Shown here: positions 1 to 12,479 of the stretch, one piece after another
Numbering within the stretch: position 1 is the stretch's first letter
Layout: each line of letters opens with the position of its first letter
Assembly: GCF_018831695.1 (NCBI RefSeq)
Contig: NC_056715.1
Span: 8,776,169 to 8,840,168, forward strand
Reading direction: 5' to 3'
Source: Puntigrus tetrazona
Taxonomy: Eukaryota; Chordata; Actinopteri; Cypriniformes; Cyprinidae
Length of the DNA: 64,000 bases
The notes under the pieces: model-generated
Database searches by the model: none
Told to the model about the DNA's origin: nothing
The model's input: the letters and a program-made list of their open reading frames with translations, nothing else
Program-made: the position numbers and the translations under genes

Positions 1-252
1 TGGCGTTCTGGAAGCATGGAATGCAGGGAAGAAGCTTTAAAAACAGTGAGGTTTGTGCTGTGCCTTTGGTTTTCCAAATTCAACTAGAACAAAGTGAATT
101 CTTACGGTTTAATGCTTTCATCATGACATACCACTGATCTAGATTATACATTTATAGCCCGTAACAAACCTTTAAAGCGCGGCCGCATTTTGTGTGCGAC
201 AAAGTTCGTCCCATTGCCGACAATCGATGGTAACTGATGTTCTCTGCTTCAG

Positions 253-476
253 ATTACTCAGGAGATCTCTGATAACTCGCGAATCTACAGGCTGCTGGGC
301 GCAGACAGGTGAGAGCCCACCAAAACACACACTGTGCTTCCGTGGGTGATCTGCAGAGTTTATACAAACACTTTTATCTCTTTCTCAGAGTGGTGGTGTT
401 GGAAAGCAAGCCAACAGAAGACCCTACAGCTCAAAGTAATCTGTACATCCTCGCGGGCCACGAGAACAGCTACTGA
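253..476 (+). CDS. map4k3: MAP4K3-like kinase, last two coding exons (partial)
   Basis: Exons 253-308 and 389-476 are joined by a GT-AG intron with phase 2 at the join; the stop TGA is at 474-476. The visible 47 residues begin ITQEISDNSRIYRLLGADR and end SNLYILAGHENSY, the conserved C-terminus of GCK-I family MAP4 kinases, following the citron-homology (CNH) domain. The kinase domain and all upstream exons lie outside the window. MAP4K3 (GLK) acts in amino-acid/mTORC1 and JNK signalling; this is family knowledge and no kinase residue is visible here. MAP4K5 has a similar tail. I prefer MAP4K3 because arhgef33 and morn2 follow directly, as in human 2p22. Confidence 0.85.
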
Positions 477-2780
477 CAACACACTGCCTTAACACACACT
501 ACATAATGCACGCTACAAAGTACATGTCCTGAGACTTATACACCTCATGTTCATTAATGAAGCTACCGAGCAAAACACTACAGAAGAAAAAAACACTCAA
601 AGTTGAAATTAAACACTACCGATTTTAATAGCAAAAGTTTTGGTTTGGTATGATGCCAGGACCTGGTACCTCATATCAATACAAGCAGATGTAAGTAAAC
701 CGTTTAATATGCGTGTTAGATTCGCATAGCATGTAACGGCAAATCAAGTGATTTAAATTAATTTCCGGTTAATACATTCTATTTTTGGTGTAGTACAGGT
801 TTAACATCTTTTTTTTTTTGTACTGCCGAACTGCGTGAACTTACTATAGATGCATTTCAGACCTTGATACACAACCATCAGTACTGTGCGGCATTAGATA
901 CGGAGATAACTGATGTGAAAACAAAAACAAGTCTAGTACAAAAGTTGTCTAAAAGAGGACACAAATACGGCTTTTTATATCTGGCATGATATGCAGGTGT
1001 TTTACCATCTTGTCAGCTTTGTAGCTTTCAGTACTGCCCTGTAAACTGCCCTCCTCTCTGTCATGCTAATAACAGTTCACAAGGAACGCATTCTCGCATT
1101 TAAAAATAGATAGAAAAACAATTAGCAGAATGGAACGCAAAATCACGCTCTGTGTGAAGCAACTGTAAGCCTAAAAAAACTCTCTTTCTCTACATTTCCC
1201 TCGTTTGGAGTCATATTAGTAAAATTTCTATGAAATTTTGAGGGTAAGAAAAGGGCATTTTTCGTGTGCGGAGACACGTGAAGCACTTTCAAACCAAGCA
1301 ATTTTCTGTTGGTCAGGGCAGCAACTTAATGTGACGAATTTTAAGCCAATGTGAAATCTGCTAAATAACTGCTCATGTAACCGCACTTAAGGCTTCAGTA
1401 AGTTTCATGTCTCATTAGATCCATATTTCCTTATTAACAGCACAATAACAGACAGTGGAACCGTAGTGCAGGTGTTTCTGATGTTTTGTAAATTATAAAC
1501 GTTAATGATTTATAGAACGTTCACACAGAATTCATTTTTGCATTTAAGAAATGTGAGGCCTAGGTCAGTTGAATGGAAAAAAATGTCTTTCTAGAGACAC
1601 ATTTAAAAAAAACAACAACAACCATCTTAACTTGAGAACCACATTTTTTAAAAAGTAATTTCAGTCTAGCACATGTTTGCATACAAAACAATGAAAAAAC
1701 AGTGCAGAGAAATACAAAAACGTGTTCTCTATGAATAGAAAAAAAGTCCTCCAGTGAAGCAAAATGTTTTTCCTTATTAGTTGTTAAATACATGAGATTA
1801 TTTTGTTGGCTTGTTTAAATATACACTAGGGGGCGCCATGTTTCATGTCATTGTTCTGCCGCTCGTGTTACTTAAACTGAGGTAAAAGGTTTTAGTTACC
1901 GCATCCAGACATAACAGATAATTATAAATATTTTCATCAAAATGTAATCATTCATGAATGATGCTAATTTATTCATACTGTAATGATATCTTCAAAAAAG
2001 TACTGTGGCCGTAGCAGGGTATAGTGGTATCAGATGGCAATATACACACAAAGACACACACATATATATATATATAAATGTGTGTGTGTCATGGTTCTGA
2101 ATGATGACCCTAGTCACATAGCGTGGTATTTACTTGGTACTCAAGGTACGTCAAACAGTACCATGGTTTTACCATAGTGTAATGTCCATACATTTATGAA
2201 ATTCCACATTAAGACTACTTCCTGATACTGTAACACCATCTTGAGCCACCTTATGGGAATGGAGTGATTTTTAGAGTTTTTCTATTTCATTATTTATGCA
2301 GAAAGGCCAAGTGTCATGTTTTAGTTGATTACCAAGCACTGTTATTGAAGGTTTGCACAATACGTTTGCTCACTTCTGCATTTCACTGCGTGCTGTGTGT
2401 GTTAAAGGATGAGTGTGCACTTACAGGCTGTAATGTTAATAGTAAGAGTATAACAGATAAAGAAATCCTATTTATTAGGCTCACTGAAAACCGAGTAGAG
2501 ATGACGTCTTCAGAATGCAGTATGTGTAAATAAGAAATTGGAAGTCAGAAAAAGCTCTCTTTCTAGAATGTAGCTGTCTGTGAAGCTTTTTGGAATTTTC
2601 ATCCGTTCGAATCACATATCTGAATACTAACTGTTCTTTTTGTGTCAAAATAGCAAAGTCATGTTTCGTTTTATCTGAATGCGCAAATTTAGCATGTCGT
2701 GTCTACCTCTAACATGCATCTAAAGATCATACGCCATTAAAACCCTACTGCAAATAAAGCATTTCCCTAGCAGCATTTTT
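477..2780 (+). other. map4k3: 3' UTR of the MAP4K3-like gene
   Basis: No coding exon is recognisable after the stop at 476. The first clear polyadenylation signal followed by pyrimidine-rich sequence is AATAAA at 2753-2758, so the mRNA probably ends near 2780. The stretch contains a short TA/TG microsatellite near 2062-2088 and a CTCF-like motif near 1830. The UTR end is inferred. Confidence 0.5.
1824..1837 (+). promoter_or_regulatory. CTCF-like motif
   Basis: CACTAGGGGGCGCC matches the core of the vertebrate CTCF consensus closely. It lies in the 3' UTR of the MAP4K3-like gene, in otherwise AT-rich DNA. Occupancy cannot be judged from sequence. Confidence 0.4.
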
Positions 2781-3539
2781 AAACCCCGGGCTTGTCACAT
2801 GATCTATGATTTTGTCAAGACCCAAATTAAAGAGTGTCTGAGCCTAATCTCCAGTAACATTTACTCTATACGTTTGAAAGAGTCATAATTGTGTTATTGG
2901 ATGCTTTGAGAACAGAGCGTGTGTCTACTACTCCATATTCACTACAGCAGCATTTACTTGTGTGATGTGATGCACATGTCTTGTATATAGTGTAAAATAA
3001 TTTGAGTTTTACAGACTGTATAAAGCCAATATTTTGTTTCAAATGTGAAACTCTTTTATGAGATTTAACACATTAAACCAAGGTGAAAAAATATCAAATG
3101 CAATCTGAACGGTGTTGTTATTTTTGTCATATATACACAAAAATTAATGTTACCTTAAAATGAGATTTGCTTTACTATTGCTTTATTATTTTAATTGTTA
3201 CCATTTACATTTGCATTCAAATATATCTACATTTATATTTTATATTAAGTATACAGCATATATTACCATTATACATTTGATCAGATATGGTTTTGCATCC
3301 TGTCAGAGCAGCCCAGCATAAACTGGATAAGTGTGCCTGTTTATTTGAGTAAGTATACATTTACATAAACAGTGCGTGAACCAAAGGTTCTCAGGATTCT
3401 GCCCAAACTTACATTATTAATTAATTCATCATGCCAAATTTTTGAAAGATATGAAACCCTCGACCTTCAATATATTTCGAGAGCAAACACTAAAGACCAA
3501 GCAATTGCATCCCTGAAGCAAAACCTGTTGAGAAACACT
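2781..3539. other. Intergenic space between convergent genes, including arhgef33 3' UTR
   Basis: AT-rich DNA without recognisable coding exons. TTTATT at 3340-3345 would be an AATAAA signal on the minus strand about 195 bases beyond the arhgef33 stop, so 3340-3539 is probably arhgef33 3' UTR. Confidence 0.4.
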
Positions 3540-6500
3540 TTAAACAGCGGTTCCTCTGTCAATGTCTGCCGCTTGAGAGGCTTTGATGGACTCCAGCTCT
3601 CCGATGATTTGACACTCAGCTTTGACTGCTGTCTTCTCCTTTCCATCGCCACTAGACCTGAAAGACACGTGAAGTATCAGACTTTTTTTTCCCCCATGCA
3701 AAGTAGCCGTGTGTCTCCTCTTATTAACTCACTTCTTTTTAAACAGCTTTTTAAAAGAGTTCCTAAATCCTTTTCCTTCTTTTCTACTGCGTTCACTCAA
3801 GGGGGTGTGGTCATAATCATCAGACACACCCCTCAATTTGAGATCCTCCCACACCAGGCTTCTAGGATCCTGAGGAACAAACACAATGAGCTTTAGAAAC
3901 TTGAACCTAATACTAAAACAATTTCAGCTTTTAGGAACAATTCTAAGGTTTTGTGGGTGGTTGCCAAAGCGTTGGTATGCAGTTTTTTCGTATCTGCTAG
4001 GGTTTTGTAAATGATTGCCAGGGCTATGCAATACTATGTTTGCAAAGGGGTGGAAAAATTCTGGTAAATGTTTCCAAAAAACTTTCCAAAATGTTTAGAA
4101 ATTTTCAGAAAGTTTCCAAATAATCTTTCCAAAAGGATTAGAGTTTTTAAAGTTCTGAAATTTTGTATGCCTATGCAATATAGTTGCTAAGGTGCTAATA
4201 ACCACTAATAATCTGTGTGTGTGTGTCTGTAAATGTTCATAAGTGTTCACCTTTTGATGTATTAGTCGTGGCTGGTCCTCTGTGTCAGTGTGTGTCTCAT
4301 ATCTGTGCTTTGGACTGCTGGGTCTCAATCTTGATTTGCCGCTTGACTGACGTTCCAGCCTCGGGTGGGTGGGAGTTTTCGACTGGTGGGTGTGGCTATC
4401 AGTACTGTCCATCTGCAAGCCGTTCAGTGATTTGCTCTTTCTCTGCACTGCTTGTAGAGGGCGTGGTCTCACAATATCTGCTGAGTCAGGTGACACACAG
4501 GCTCTGTTGGACCTATAAACCGCCCCCCCAGCGCTTCGCCCCCTGCTGTGGGATTGTCGAGGTGGACTATGAGAAGGACTACAATGCACAAAGGCAATAT
4601 CAATGCTGGAGTCAGAGGAATGAGATGGGCTCGAACAGCGAGAGCCTCCGGCTCCATAGGGAAAGAGTGCACCCAGAGCATCAGAGAGGACAGATCCCGT
4701 TCCCTCCGTCTCTGGAATGCTGCGCAGAGGAACTGAGATGGCTTTGTGACGAGAGTCAGAGTCAGAGAGGAAGGAGACAGGGGATGGGATTTCTGGGTCG
4801 TAGTGATAGGGTGCTGCTTCATAGTCAGGGTAGCGCTTGTTACGTCGAGAGGGATCACTTAGAATAAAAAAAGACAGAAAATGCATAAAGATATTTCTTT
4901 GATTCTGGGTACTTTTTAGTGAGACATTTCACTACACCAGCCACTACAAAAGAATAGCATTTATTTGAAACTGAAATCACTTGTAACATTATAAAAGTAT
5001 TTTATGTCTAATTAATGCATTCTTGCTGAATAAACACTTTTTTTTTACTTTTGCATGGTGTGTATCTCAAACTTAAACTCAAATACACTCTTTACTAAAT
5101 AAACTATTTAGAAGAAAATTTGTCAGTGTGTTGGAAGTAACAACACATGCAATAAATATAAAACTTTGTTTCACTTATATAAGTAATACTTTTATAATAG
5201 ATGACTGGGGAAAGGGTAAAAAACAAAATCCATAAATGGCATAATAAAAGCATGGTTAAAATTGCATAACAGTGCCCTGGAGTAGCAACACCCATAAATT
5301 CACAGAAAGCTCATTTTGTTATATATTTGGTTTGTGCATCTATCTACTCACTTTTGTGCGCTGGTGTTGCTGTAATTTTTCTCATAGTCGACTTTATAGA
5401 GCTGTCTCACTGTAGACCTGACATTAAAAACAAGTGCCAGTAAATCTTACAACTCAAAAACACACACACATTTGTTCATTTGAACTTACCTGCTTAGCTC
5501 TTTTCGGGTGTGTGAGGGCCGCTCCTGCTGGTGTGTGCACAGGTTGTGTGTGTGTTCTCGCATGGCATGGCTGTGTGTGAGGAGCTCCTGGTTGTGCTGT
5601 AGCAGATGGCTGTACTGGGTCATGAAAGATCGCAGTTGTTGCACAGATACCAGTAACAGGTAATAGTCCGGATGCTCTGACTCTGTCTGCTGCAGAAGAC
5701 TCTGTAAAACACAGCAACATACAAATGGATACATATATGCATTTTCTTTTATGTAGCAGTGCTTGACCAGGATGATAACATCACAATTGTCAAACATACA
5801 CAACTAATAAACATGCCTAAAATGCTGTAAGTATGGGAAGATGTATTTGACTACCTGGAGGAGCGTATGGTATTCTGGGATGCGTTGGACAGGTTGCAGA
5901 AGCAGTGAATGCAGAGATGGACGTGTCTCGTCCCCTGTGATGTCACTCTGGATTTGAACACACAACAAATCAGAAAAATGTTTCGTGGATTTATCTAAGA
6001 TTTAATCAAGGTAACCTAAACGTGTGTTTTATGTGACAACTAAATGTTTATTCAAAATATGATTTCAACATTCTGTTATTATTATTATTATTATTATTAT
6101 ATTAACAAAAAATTGCAATTATTAAATTAATATTATTCATTAATATGTTGACAATTAAATAGAAATGTCATTCATAGAAACATAATGTACCATCTCTATC
6201 ATTTCTCTGCTGTAACACTGTGTCTATATGCCCCAAATATCAGCATATTAAGCAAAATGAAGTTTAATTCAACTGAGATTTGCACTTATTAAATATAAGA
6301 TGTGTGCATGTATACCTCCAGTAAACTGGCTGATTTTGAAGAGGAGAACAGACTAACAACTGTCAAACATTCTGGGAGGTCCCGTAGGTATGATACATAA
6401 TGATCCAGAAAATCACTCTGCAAAACACACATTTGAGATTACACAGTGCACTTCTGGGTATGGTAGGATGGTCAATTTAGTTCATTTTCGCTCTATAATA

Positions 6501-7997
6501 TTTTACTTCTTTGCTAGTGAGCCTTAGAAATACATCTCCCATGATTCCTTGCCAGTGGCTCTTAAGAACTCTCTCCTGGAGAAGGTGAAGGAGTTCCAGA
6601 TGCTGCTGAATCAAGAAGCGCAGAGAGGGAGGGAAAGGCCTGACAGTAAGAAAAGAGAACTGCCTGAAAATCACAGTTTTTTTCCTTAAAATGTATAATT
6701 TCTCAAATCTACAATAATGTAGATTTGTTCAGGCCACATTCTAAAGCAAGACACAAACAAGTAACAAAATATGCTTTATAGTAAGTCTGTTCCACAGCAG
6801 ACTAATACAACTCACAGTCTCTGTTTAGCACTGAATTTCTGACCGGGAGAACTGAATTAACGTTGTTGCCTGTGTGATGATCTGCACTATTGTAGGGGCA
6901 AAATGTTTACATTAAGTGGGAGAGTGATATATGTAGTTACCTTTTGTCTTTGAGGTTGATGTTTTCTGAGCCATTAAAACTAATGTTGGCCTTTAACAGG
7001 ACTGAGAGATATGACACATACGCTCTCTCAGACTCCAACAGCTCCAATGCTGCAGTATGCCTCTGAGCTGAAAAAAAGGCATGTTTTTATAACTGGCCAT
7101 TCTTTGTCAGTTATTTTCCCTTAAATTATGACAAATGAAAGCAATTTCACTTTTATCCTGCTGCACATCACTCACTTATATTTGAGTTGTTTTGTTCTTT
7201 CAAATCTCTGCTGTTTTTTCTGTCCCTCCACAATGGAGATTTCTTTTGTCCATCATGCTCTGTATAAGAGTCTAAGCACAAAAATAAGACGTATTGTCAT
7301 CTTACACCACCGCGCTATAATTTTCACATGTGTTTATAGTACAAAACATCATTTCTAAATTGTAATCTCTAAATTGTAATACTCACTCTGGTTGGCTGAC
7401 AGGCTGCTTATGTAATGCTGAATGAGACTGAGTTCTGTTTGGCTGTTTAAAGAGGCGTGGCCATCCACTGATCCCTCCCCCCTTGAGCCTTTCCTACCAA
7501 ATACGTTTATATATTTTGATTTTTAAAAGAAGTTACATGCAGACTGAAACCCAAGTGTTTTAAACTGCATCCAATGTTAAATACACTATACTATGAATTG
7601 TAAAAAAATATATAATAATAATAATAAATTGTAAAAATATATATATAAATTAAAAAAACATTTTAGCCACAATGTATCACCTATGTTGTGTGCTCTGCAT
7701 GAGGTCCAGGTCCCTCTGCTGGTCTTTTGATTACTCTTAACCTCAGATAACTGTGTTAGAGCTGTGCTTATATCTTCCTGCACATGCATACACAAACACA
7801 CAAAAAGGAAAATACAATTTAACAAAACTACAATTTTAAAACCTACATTTCAGAATAAATAAATATATATATATATAAATTGTTTTTGAAATAGGTTTCT
7901 TGTGCTCTTGACAGTAAAACAGTGACACTGTGAAATATTGTTGCAAATTAAAATAATAACTGGTCCCTATTCTAATATTTTCTAATACATATTTTAA

Positions 7998-8057
<60 letters not shown>

Positions 8058-9038
8058 TCATGACGATGACAGCAGCCATTTCTCCAGTCTCCAGTGTCAC
8101 ATGATCCTTCAGAAATCTTTCTGATTTGGTGCTCAAGAAATACTTCACCAATACTGAAAACAGTTGAAAATTGTGATTATTTTCATGTTTTTTTGATTAG
8201 ATTTGATTAATAGAAATTCAAAACTGTTTAATGCAATAGTCCTACTGACCCCAAACTATTAAACAATTGTGTTGGTTAACCAAATTATATTTCTTATCCA
8301 CTCATTTTATATCAGATAATATAACTGTTACAACCTGTAATGTGTTAAGTGTGTTTCTAAGAGACAGGATCTTTTCATTAGTTTCTTGTTGATAGGTAGA
8401 GACTTTCTCCTCCAGTCGGCTGTAAGTTTGCCGTAGGGTGGAAAAATCTTCCACCACACTTCCAACTCCTGATTTTAGCTCCACCCACATCGCCTGCAAC
8501 TAAAGCAACAAGTCAGAGGTCACCAATACTCAATAAGAGAAAAACACAGACAGAGACATGAAGGTTAAACAGAAGGACAGGAGCTTCAGATCAGTCTCAA
8601 TAGCATTAGGGAGGGTCAAGCTAAATGTGGCCTGAGTTCTGTCACACTCTTCCTATTAACAGTTCAGTCTCATTGACTTTTATTTTCCTAACAGCAATGA
8701 TCTGTGTGGGTGGGTGTGATTAGAATTAGAGATTAATGAAACAGTGCACTTAAAACAGAAAACCTATTTTGTCGCAAACACACGCACCAAAGCATACAAA
8801 AGCATAAGAAAGCGATTACAAACTGGAAGTGAAAGCAATTTAGATTACCTGAAGGTCTATGGTCTCTATGTCATTGCCTATACCTGTAAAAACACATAAA
8901 AAAACTTTCCAAAAGTCATCCATTGAACTCTTTGTTTAAAGTAGACTTCACTGTACAATATAATATTATACTGTATATTATATAAAAAAAGCATTATGGA
9001 AGAAAATATGGTTTACCCTGTATTTTGCCATTCTCCAT
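3540..9038 (-). CDS. arhgef33: ARHGEF33, coiled-coil and DH-domain Rho GEF
   Basis: Fourteen coding exons: 9017-9038, 8849-8883, 8335-8499, 7681-7777, 7387-7493, 6941-7067, 6507-6639, 6316-6417, 5855-5947, 5490-5701, 5352-5417, 4251-4857, 3733-3869, 3540-3657. The start is MENGKIQ. Residues about 20-110 are coiled coil (ELKSG, RLEEKV, LNTLQ). A DH (RhoGEF) domain follows at about 145-335, with ALELLESERAYV, FLIQQHLELLHLLQERVLK, LRDLPEC, VQRIPEY and EHPDYYLLLVSVQQL. A Ser/Pro-rich tail and basic FRNSFKKLFKKK lead to the C-terminus. No PH domain is seen, as is usual for this orphan GEF. The summed exons give 2021 nt, one short of a whole number of codons; the break maps to the A-run at 7725-7728 in exon 4 (see findings). 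The corrected length is about 673 residues. The penultimate exon reads into a TGA if its GTGAGT donor is not used. Confidence 0.88.
4946..5035 (-). repeat. Fragment of dispersed cyprinid-type repeat (family R1)
   Basis: In an arhgef33 intron. Phrases such as gcatttatttgaaactgaaa, gtaacattataaaagt and ttcttgctgaataaac recur in other copies in this window. I call this unnamed family R1. It has no coding capacity that I can see. Confidence 0.5.
8002..8055. repeat. (TA)n microsatellite
   Basis: An almost pure TA dinucleotide tract of about 54 bases in an arhgef33 intron, directly abutting an R1 repeat copy. Confidence 0.95.
8056..8275 (+). repeat. Dispersed repeat copy (R1)
   Basis: Contains the family hallmark phrases: agcagccatttctccagtct, cagtgtcacatgatccttca, gatttggtgctcaagaaa and, at the far end, a form of 'gaccccaaactatt'. 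It lies in an arhgef33 intron. Confidence 0.6.
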
Positions 9039-10265
9039 GATCCGATGGTCTTCCAGGTTTAAAACCAAGACTGTTGTTTCAGATCCTTTGTGGTTTAGAT
9101 CCTTTCTAGTAGAGTTTCTTTGCTCAAACTAATGCAGATTAATGAAATCTCACACCCCTATGTTTTGATATGGTTAGAAATGACAGGAGAGCTCTCTGAT
9201 TCTGTGACTATGTCTTTCTATCACTCTTCTTTCTCTCTCTCTCTCATCTGTCCCACCTATCTCTTCCCCTCCTCTTTGAAACATGTGAGTCTGATGAAGT
9301 CGAGGACAAAAAGAGGCCTTGTTTTACAGTAAGTGGATGGATGAAGGAAGAGAGAGAGAGAAAGATAGAGACGTCTGTTAGCATTTTTATGGTTCAGAAT
9401 CAGACGATTAAATTTCCTCTTCAACCTTTAAGACCAATTTTCCATTTTACAATGACCTCTGTATGAGCTCTGGAAAGGATCCACTAGGCATATGAACAGA
9501 AACACCCACAAAATTATTGTCATAAACTCAAAAGTGAACATTGAGTCATACCCAATTTATTTGCGGTATAACAATGAAACAAATAAAACACCCTCGAAAA
9601 GTTATTCGGTTTCAGGTGGAATCACGCACTGGAGCTTCGGGTTCATTTAAAGCAGATTTAGAAGTGAACTGGAGGCTGGTAGCCAGTTGAGCTCTTTATC
9701 CACAAGAAACACATTCTCACACCAGAGGACAGGAAATTGAGCTTTACGGTCTTACACAACTCCTGACTTCTCACCGCAGTCATGAGCTCTGCTGCTGGTG
9801 CTTGTCCATGTATTTTGGAGATGTGCTCCACCAATGGCTGAACCGTACACAGAGAATCACATTCCTCTCACCCTTTGCCCTAAAACAAAGTAGTGATTCT
9901 TTGAGAAGTGCAGTGTGTGTGGGAACATGTGTTCTTGATGTTCAGTGGATGCTGCGGAACTGAAGTTATTTCATTGGATCTCATCAATGCCTCAGGGCTG
10001 CTAGCTGTGGTAATGCATCACTGTGTATCTTTGATCTCTTTCAATAGATTCACGGGTGGTTATTCTTTCAACTTTGCGTCGACTCAGATGATTGCTTCAT
10101 AATCTTGATAAAAGGCTTGTAATGTCACTATTTAAAAAATCTGAGTTTGGTCAAAGTTTGGTCTAGTGATTGTATGCTTAACACTCACCGAATGCCATCT
10201 AATAAAGAAAAAGTACAGAAAACATTTTTCCGTATACATTTAAAGGGTGTGTGTTTGTGTGCATG
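9039..10265. other. arhgef33 upstream region and morn2 downstream region
   Basis: No supported coding exon between the arhgef33 start codon and the morn2 stop; the open frames here are short and unrelated to known proteins. A CT-rich stretch lies at 9220-9270. The arhgef33 promoter and 5' UTR should lie here, but I see no CpG island or TATA box that fixes it. Confidence 0.4.
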
Positions 10266-11161
10266 TCACATATTGACTTTGAGCTTCAATCCCAGAGCAG
10301 CTTTGTTATGGAACGTCCCGCTCCACACAAGTCCTTGTGAATCTGTGAACTCCCCTTCACCTTCAAATCTGCAAAAACAAATTAATGTTGTGACAATTAA
10401 GCCTCCCTTATGACAATATTGCCAAATCATGTTTTGCATATGTTTGCAGGACCGATTATACTGTATCACCTGTTGTTGTTAAAACTTCCTGTGTATTCTG
10501 TCCCATCAGGAAATCGATATGTTCCTTTGCCGTGATACATGTTGTCTCTGAACAGGCCGCTGTAAAACGCCCCTGAGGGGTGCGTGAGAGTTCCTCTGCC
10601 ATTCATCTACAGCCCACATAACACCACGCAACCAAGACACAATTACTTAAACCATGTTAAGAAGAAGTAACATATTTATCCAAGGTAGTTGTCACATGCA
10701 ATTTACATTCAATTTAATTTGCTGCATAATTATATTTAAGTCCATCACACACCTTATCATTGTCCCATTCTCCAGTGTATGTAACTCCAGAGGCTGATGT
10801 CTGTGTGCCAGACCCTTTTCTTATAACCACACCATCTGAAGTACGACAGCATTCGCCTTCTAAACACAAACACACAAGTACACACTTGTTTAATAGCCTT
10901 AAAACATAACATTCACAGACACGTTCAAAGCTGTAAGCTAACTCACCATATTTGTCTCCATTTGGAAAAATGTAAGAGATTTTAAGAGTTGTGGTGTCTG
11001 CAAACAAAGAGCAGCAAAGTTAAATCAAAGAGGGTTTTTTTTATCTTGAAGTGCCAACCACAAAGAGAAAAGAAACGTAACTTGTTCAACAAGTATTTAT
11101 ACTTAGAATGTATATTATATACGGTATAGAAATAGTTGTTATGAACATATTTACCAGACAT
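10266..11161 (-). CDS. morn2: MORN2, MORN-repeat protein
   Basis: Five coding exons: 11155-11161, 10947-10997, 10753-10859, 10470-10606, 10266-10368. They total 405 nt, or 134 residues plus stop, and all phases agree. The protein starts MSDTTTLKISYIFPNGDKYE. It has successive MORN repeats with the Y-x-G-x(W/F) pattern: YTGEWDNDKMNGRGTL, YSGLFRDNMYHGKGTY, YTGSFNNNRFEGEGEF and a last degenerate WSGTFHNKAALGLKLKVNM. The C-terminus resembles mammalian MORN2. MORN2 is tied to testis/ciliary expression and to LC3-associated phagocytosis in mammals (family knowledge). It starts head to head with znf593 and sits next to arhgef33, as in the human MORN2-ARHGEF33 pair. Confidence 0.9.
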
Positions 11162-11381
11162 GATGCTGATTTATTTGGTGTCGGTAAAAACACTATACTA
11201 TTTATTCAGGATGGTTGCGATTAAAATCTCCATAGCAACGACGTAACAACTCTTCTTCGGTTGAGTCACGCGCTGTCTGGTCTGCACTGCCCTCTGGTGA
11301 AGGCTCACGCGCGCGCTTCGTCGACCCGGAAGTTATTCCACTAGATGCACAACGTGTTTGTGGCGAGGTAGCTTGCGTTAA
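11162..11381. promoter_or_regulatory. Bidirectional promoter between morn2 and znf593
   Basis: About 180 bp separate the morn2 start codon (11161, minus) from the probable znf593 5' UTR exon, which ends at 11381 before GTAAGT. The stretch is richer in G+C and CpG than its surroundings (cacgcgcgcgcttcgtcgac near 11306). No TATA box is visible. A shared CpG-type promoter is inferred from this geometry. Confidence 0.6.
11287..11300 (-). promoter_or_regulatory. CTCF-like motif in the shared promoter
   Basis: On the minus strand the sequence reads TCACCAGAGGGCAG, a near match to the CTCF core consensus. It sits between the two divergent start sites. Binding is not demonstrated. Confidence 0.4.
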
Positions 11382-11817
11382 CGTAAGTAAAGTAACAAAC
11401 GTACATCTTTTTTGTTTTTGCTTTACAGACTTTACAACTTCCTGAAAGTAGTCATACTGCGAGAAGAAAGGGTGTCAACGTGTTTGAGAGAACATTTTGT
11501 TGTACTGAATATAACGCTAATTGATGTCTGTATATTGTTGTTTCATCACATCAGTGTCATACGAACTGATTTTCTCTTTTAGACATTTAAAAAATAGTTT
11601 TCAGACTTTAGATTTTTACTTTAAACGTTGTCATGTACGACGATATTTCACGGCTCAGGTTTTCTGTTGACATGTTAGGGGAAAGTTCATAGAGCAGGTT
11701 TTAGTTGGCATGTCATTACATCTTTTAGTGCGTGTTTTGTTTGGGGGAAGTTGAAGGCCTTAATTTATATTTGTTCAAAATGGGTCACAAATTAGTTTCT
11801 CCTCTTGTTTTTAGATC

Positions 11818-12479
11818 ATGGGTAAGTCCAAACAGGTCGGAAAGCACAGTAAAGGCAAGAAGAAGAACATTTCCAAGACATGGAAGACTAAGCGCAGGAC
11901 GAAGGACCTTGACCAGATCCACGCAGATATGATCCCTGCAAATGCTGTCAAGTTATTAAAGCAAGAAGTAGATTATGATGTTACTGGTTGTGCTCAGAAT
12001 TACTGTCTGCACTGCGCGTAAGTCCCACCTCACCACTCCAATAACACAACATATTTGTATTTATTACAAATATATTTTTTTTTTTTAGCTTTTTCAAATA
12101 CTCAGCTATACATATGATTTGTTTTTAATTCCTTTTTTAAAGGAGATATTTTGTTGATTTAAAAACCCTGAAGGAGCATTTCAGGTCCAAACTTCATAAA
12201 AAACGGTGAGTCTGAAAATCGTTTTCTCTATTCTCTTGATGTTGAATCTTTGGATCATACTGTATCTAAAATACATTACCTGGATAAATGCAGAATAAAT
12301 ATGTCCGTGCTTGTAAAATTAGTGTCATTTTAAAAGCATTTTTTTATTTCAGGTTGAAGAAGCTGAGGGAAGAGCCATATACACAGGCTGAGGCAGAGCG
12401 GGCAGCAGGAATGGGCTCCTACATCCCACCAAAAACCGTAGAGGTTCACACACAGCAGATCGAGGAAGATATGGACTGA
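11818..12479 (+). CDS. znf593: ZNF593 (Bud20-type C2H2 zinc finger, ribosome biogenesis)
   Basis: Coding exons 11818-12017, 12143-12205 and 12353-12479 give 390 nt and 129 residues, close to the mammalian length. A leading non-coding exon probably ends at 11381, with the acceptor at 11813-11814 just before ATG. The N-terminus is very basic (MGKSKQVGKHSKGKKKN) and is followed by KTWKTKRRTKDLDQIHADM. A single C2H2 finger follows, spelled CLHC-x12-H-x5-H (CLHCARYFVDLKTLKEH, FRSKLHKKR). The C-terminus is acidic and includes PYTQAEAERAAGMGSY. Yeast Bud20 and ZNF593 act on pre-60S particles during nuclear export; that role is family knowledge. Nothing in the gene looks broken. Confidence 0.95.

Noticed and set aside
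3372..3896. 174-codon plus-strand open frame
   Set aside because: Antisense to the last two arhgef33 exons, whose splice sites and phases fit the minus strand.
4217..4867. 216-codon plus-strand open frame
   Set aside because: It is antisense to the large Ser/Pro-rich arhgef33 exon 4251-4857 and reflects that exon's codon bias.
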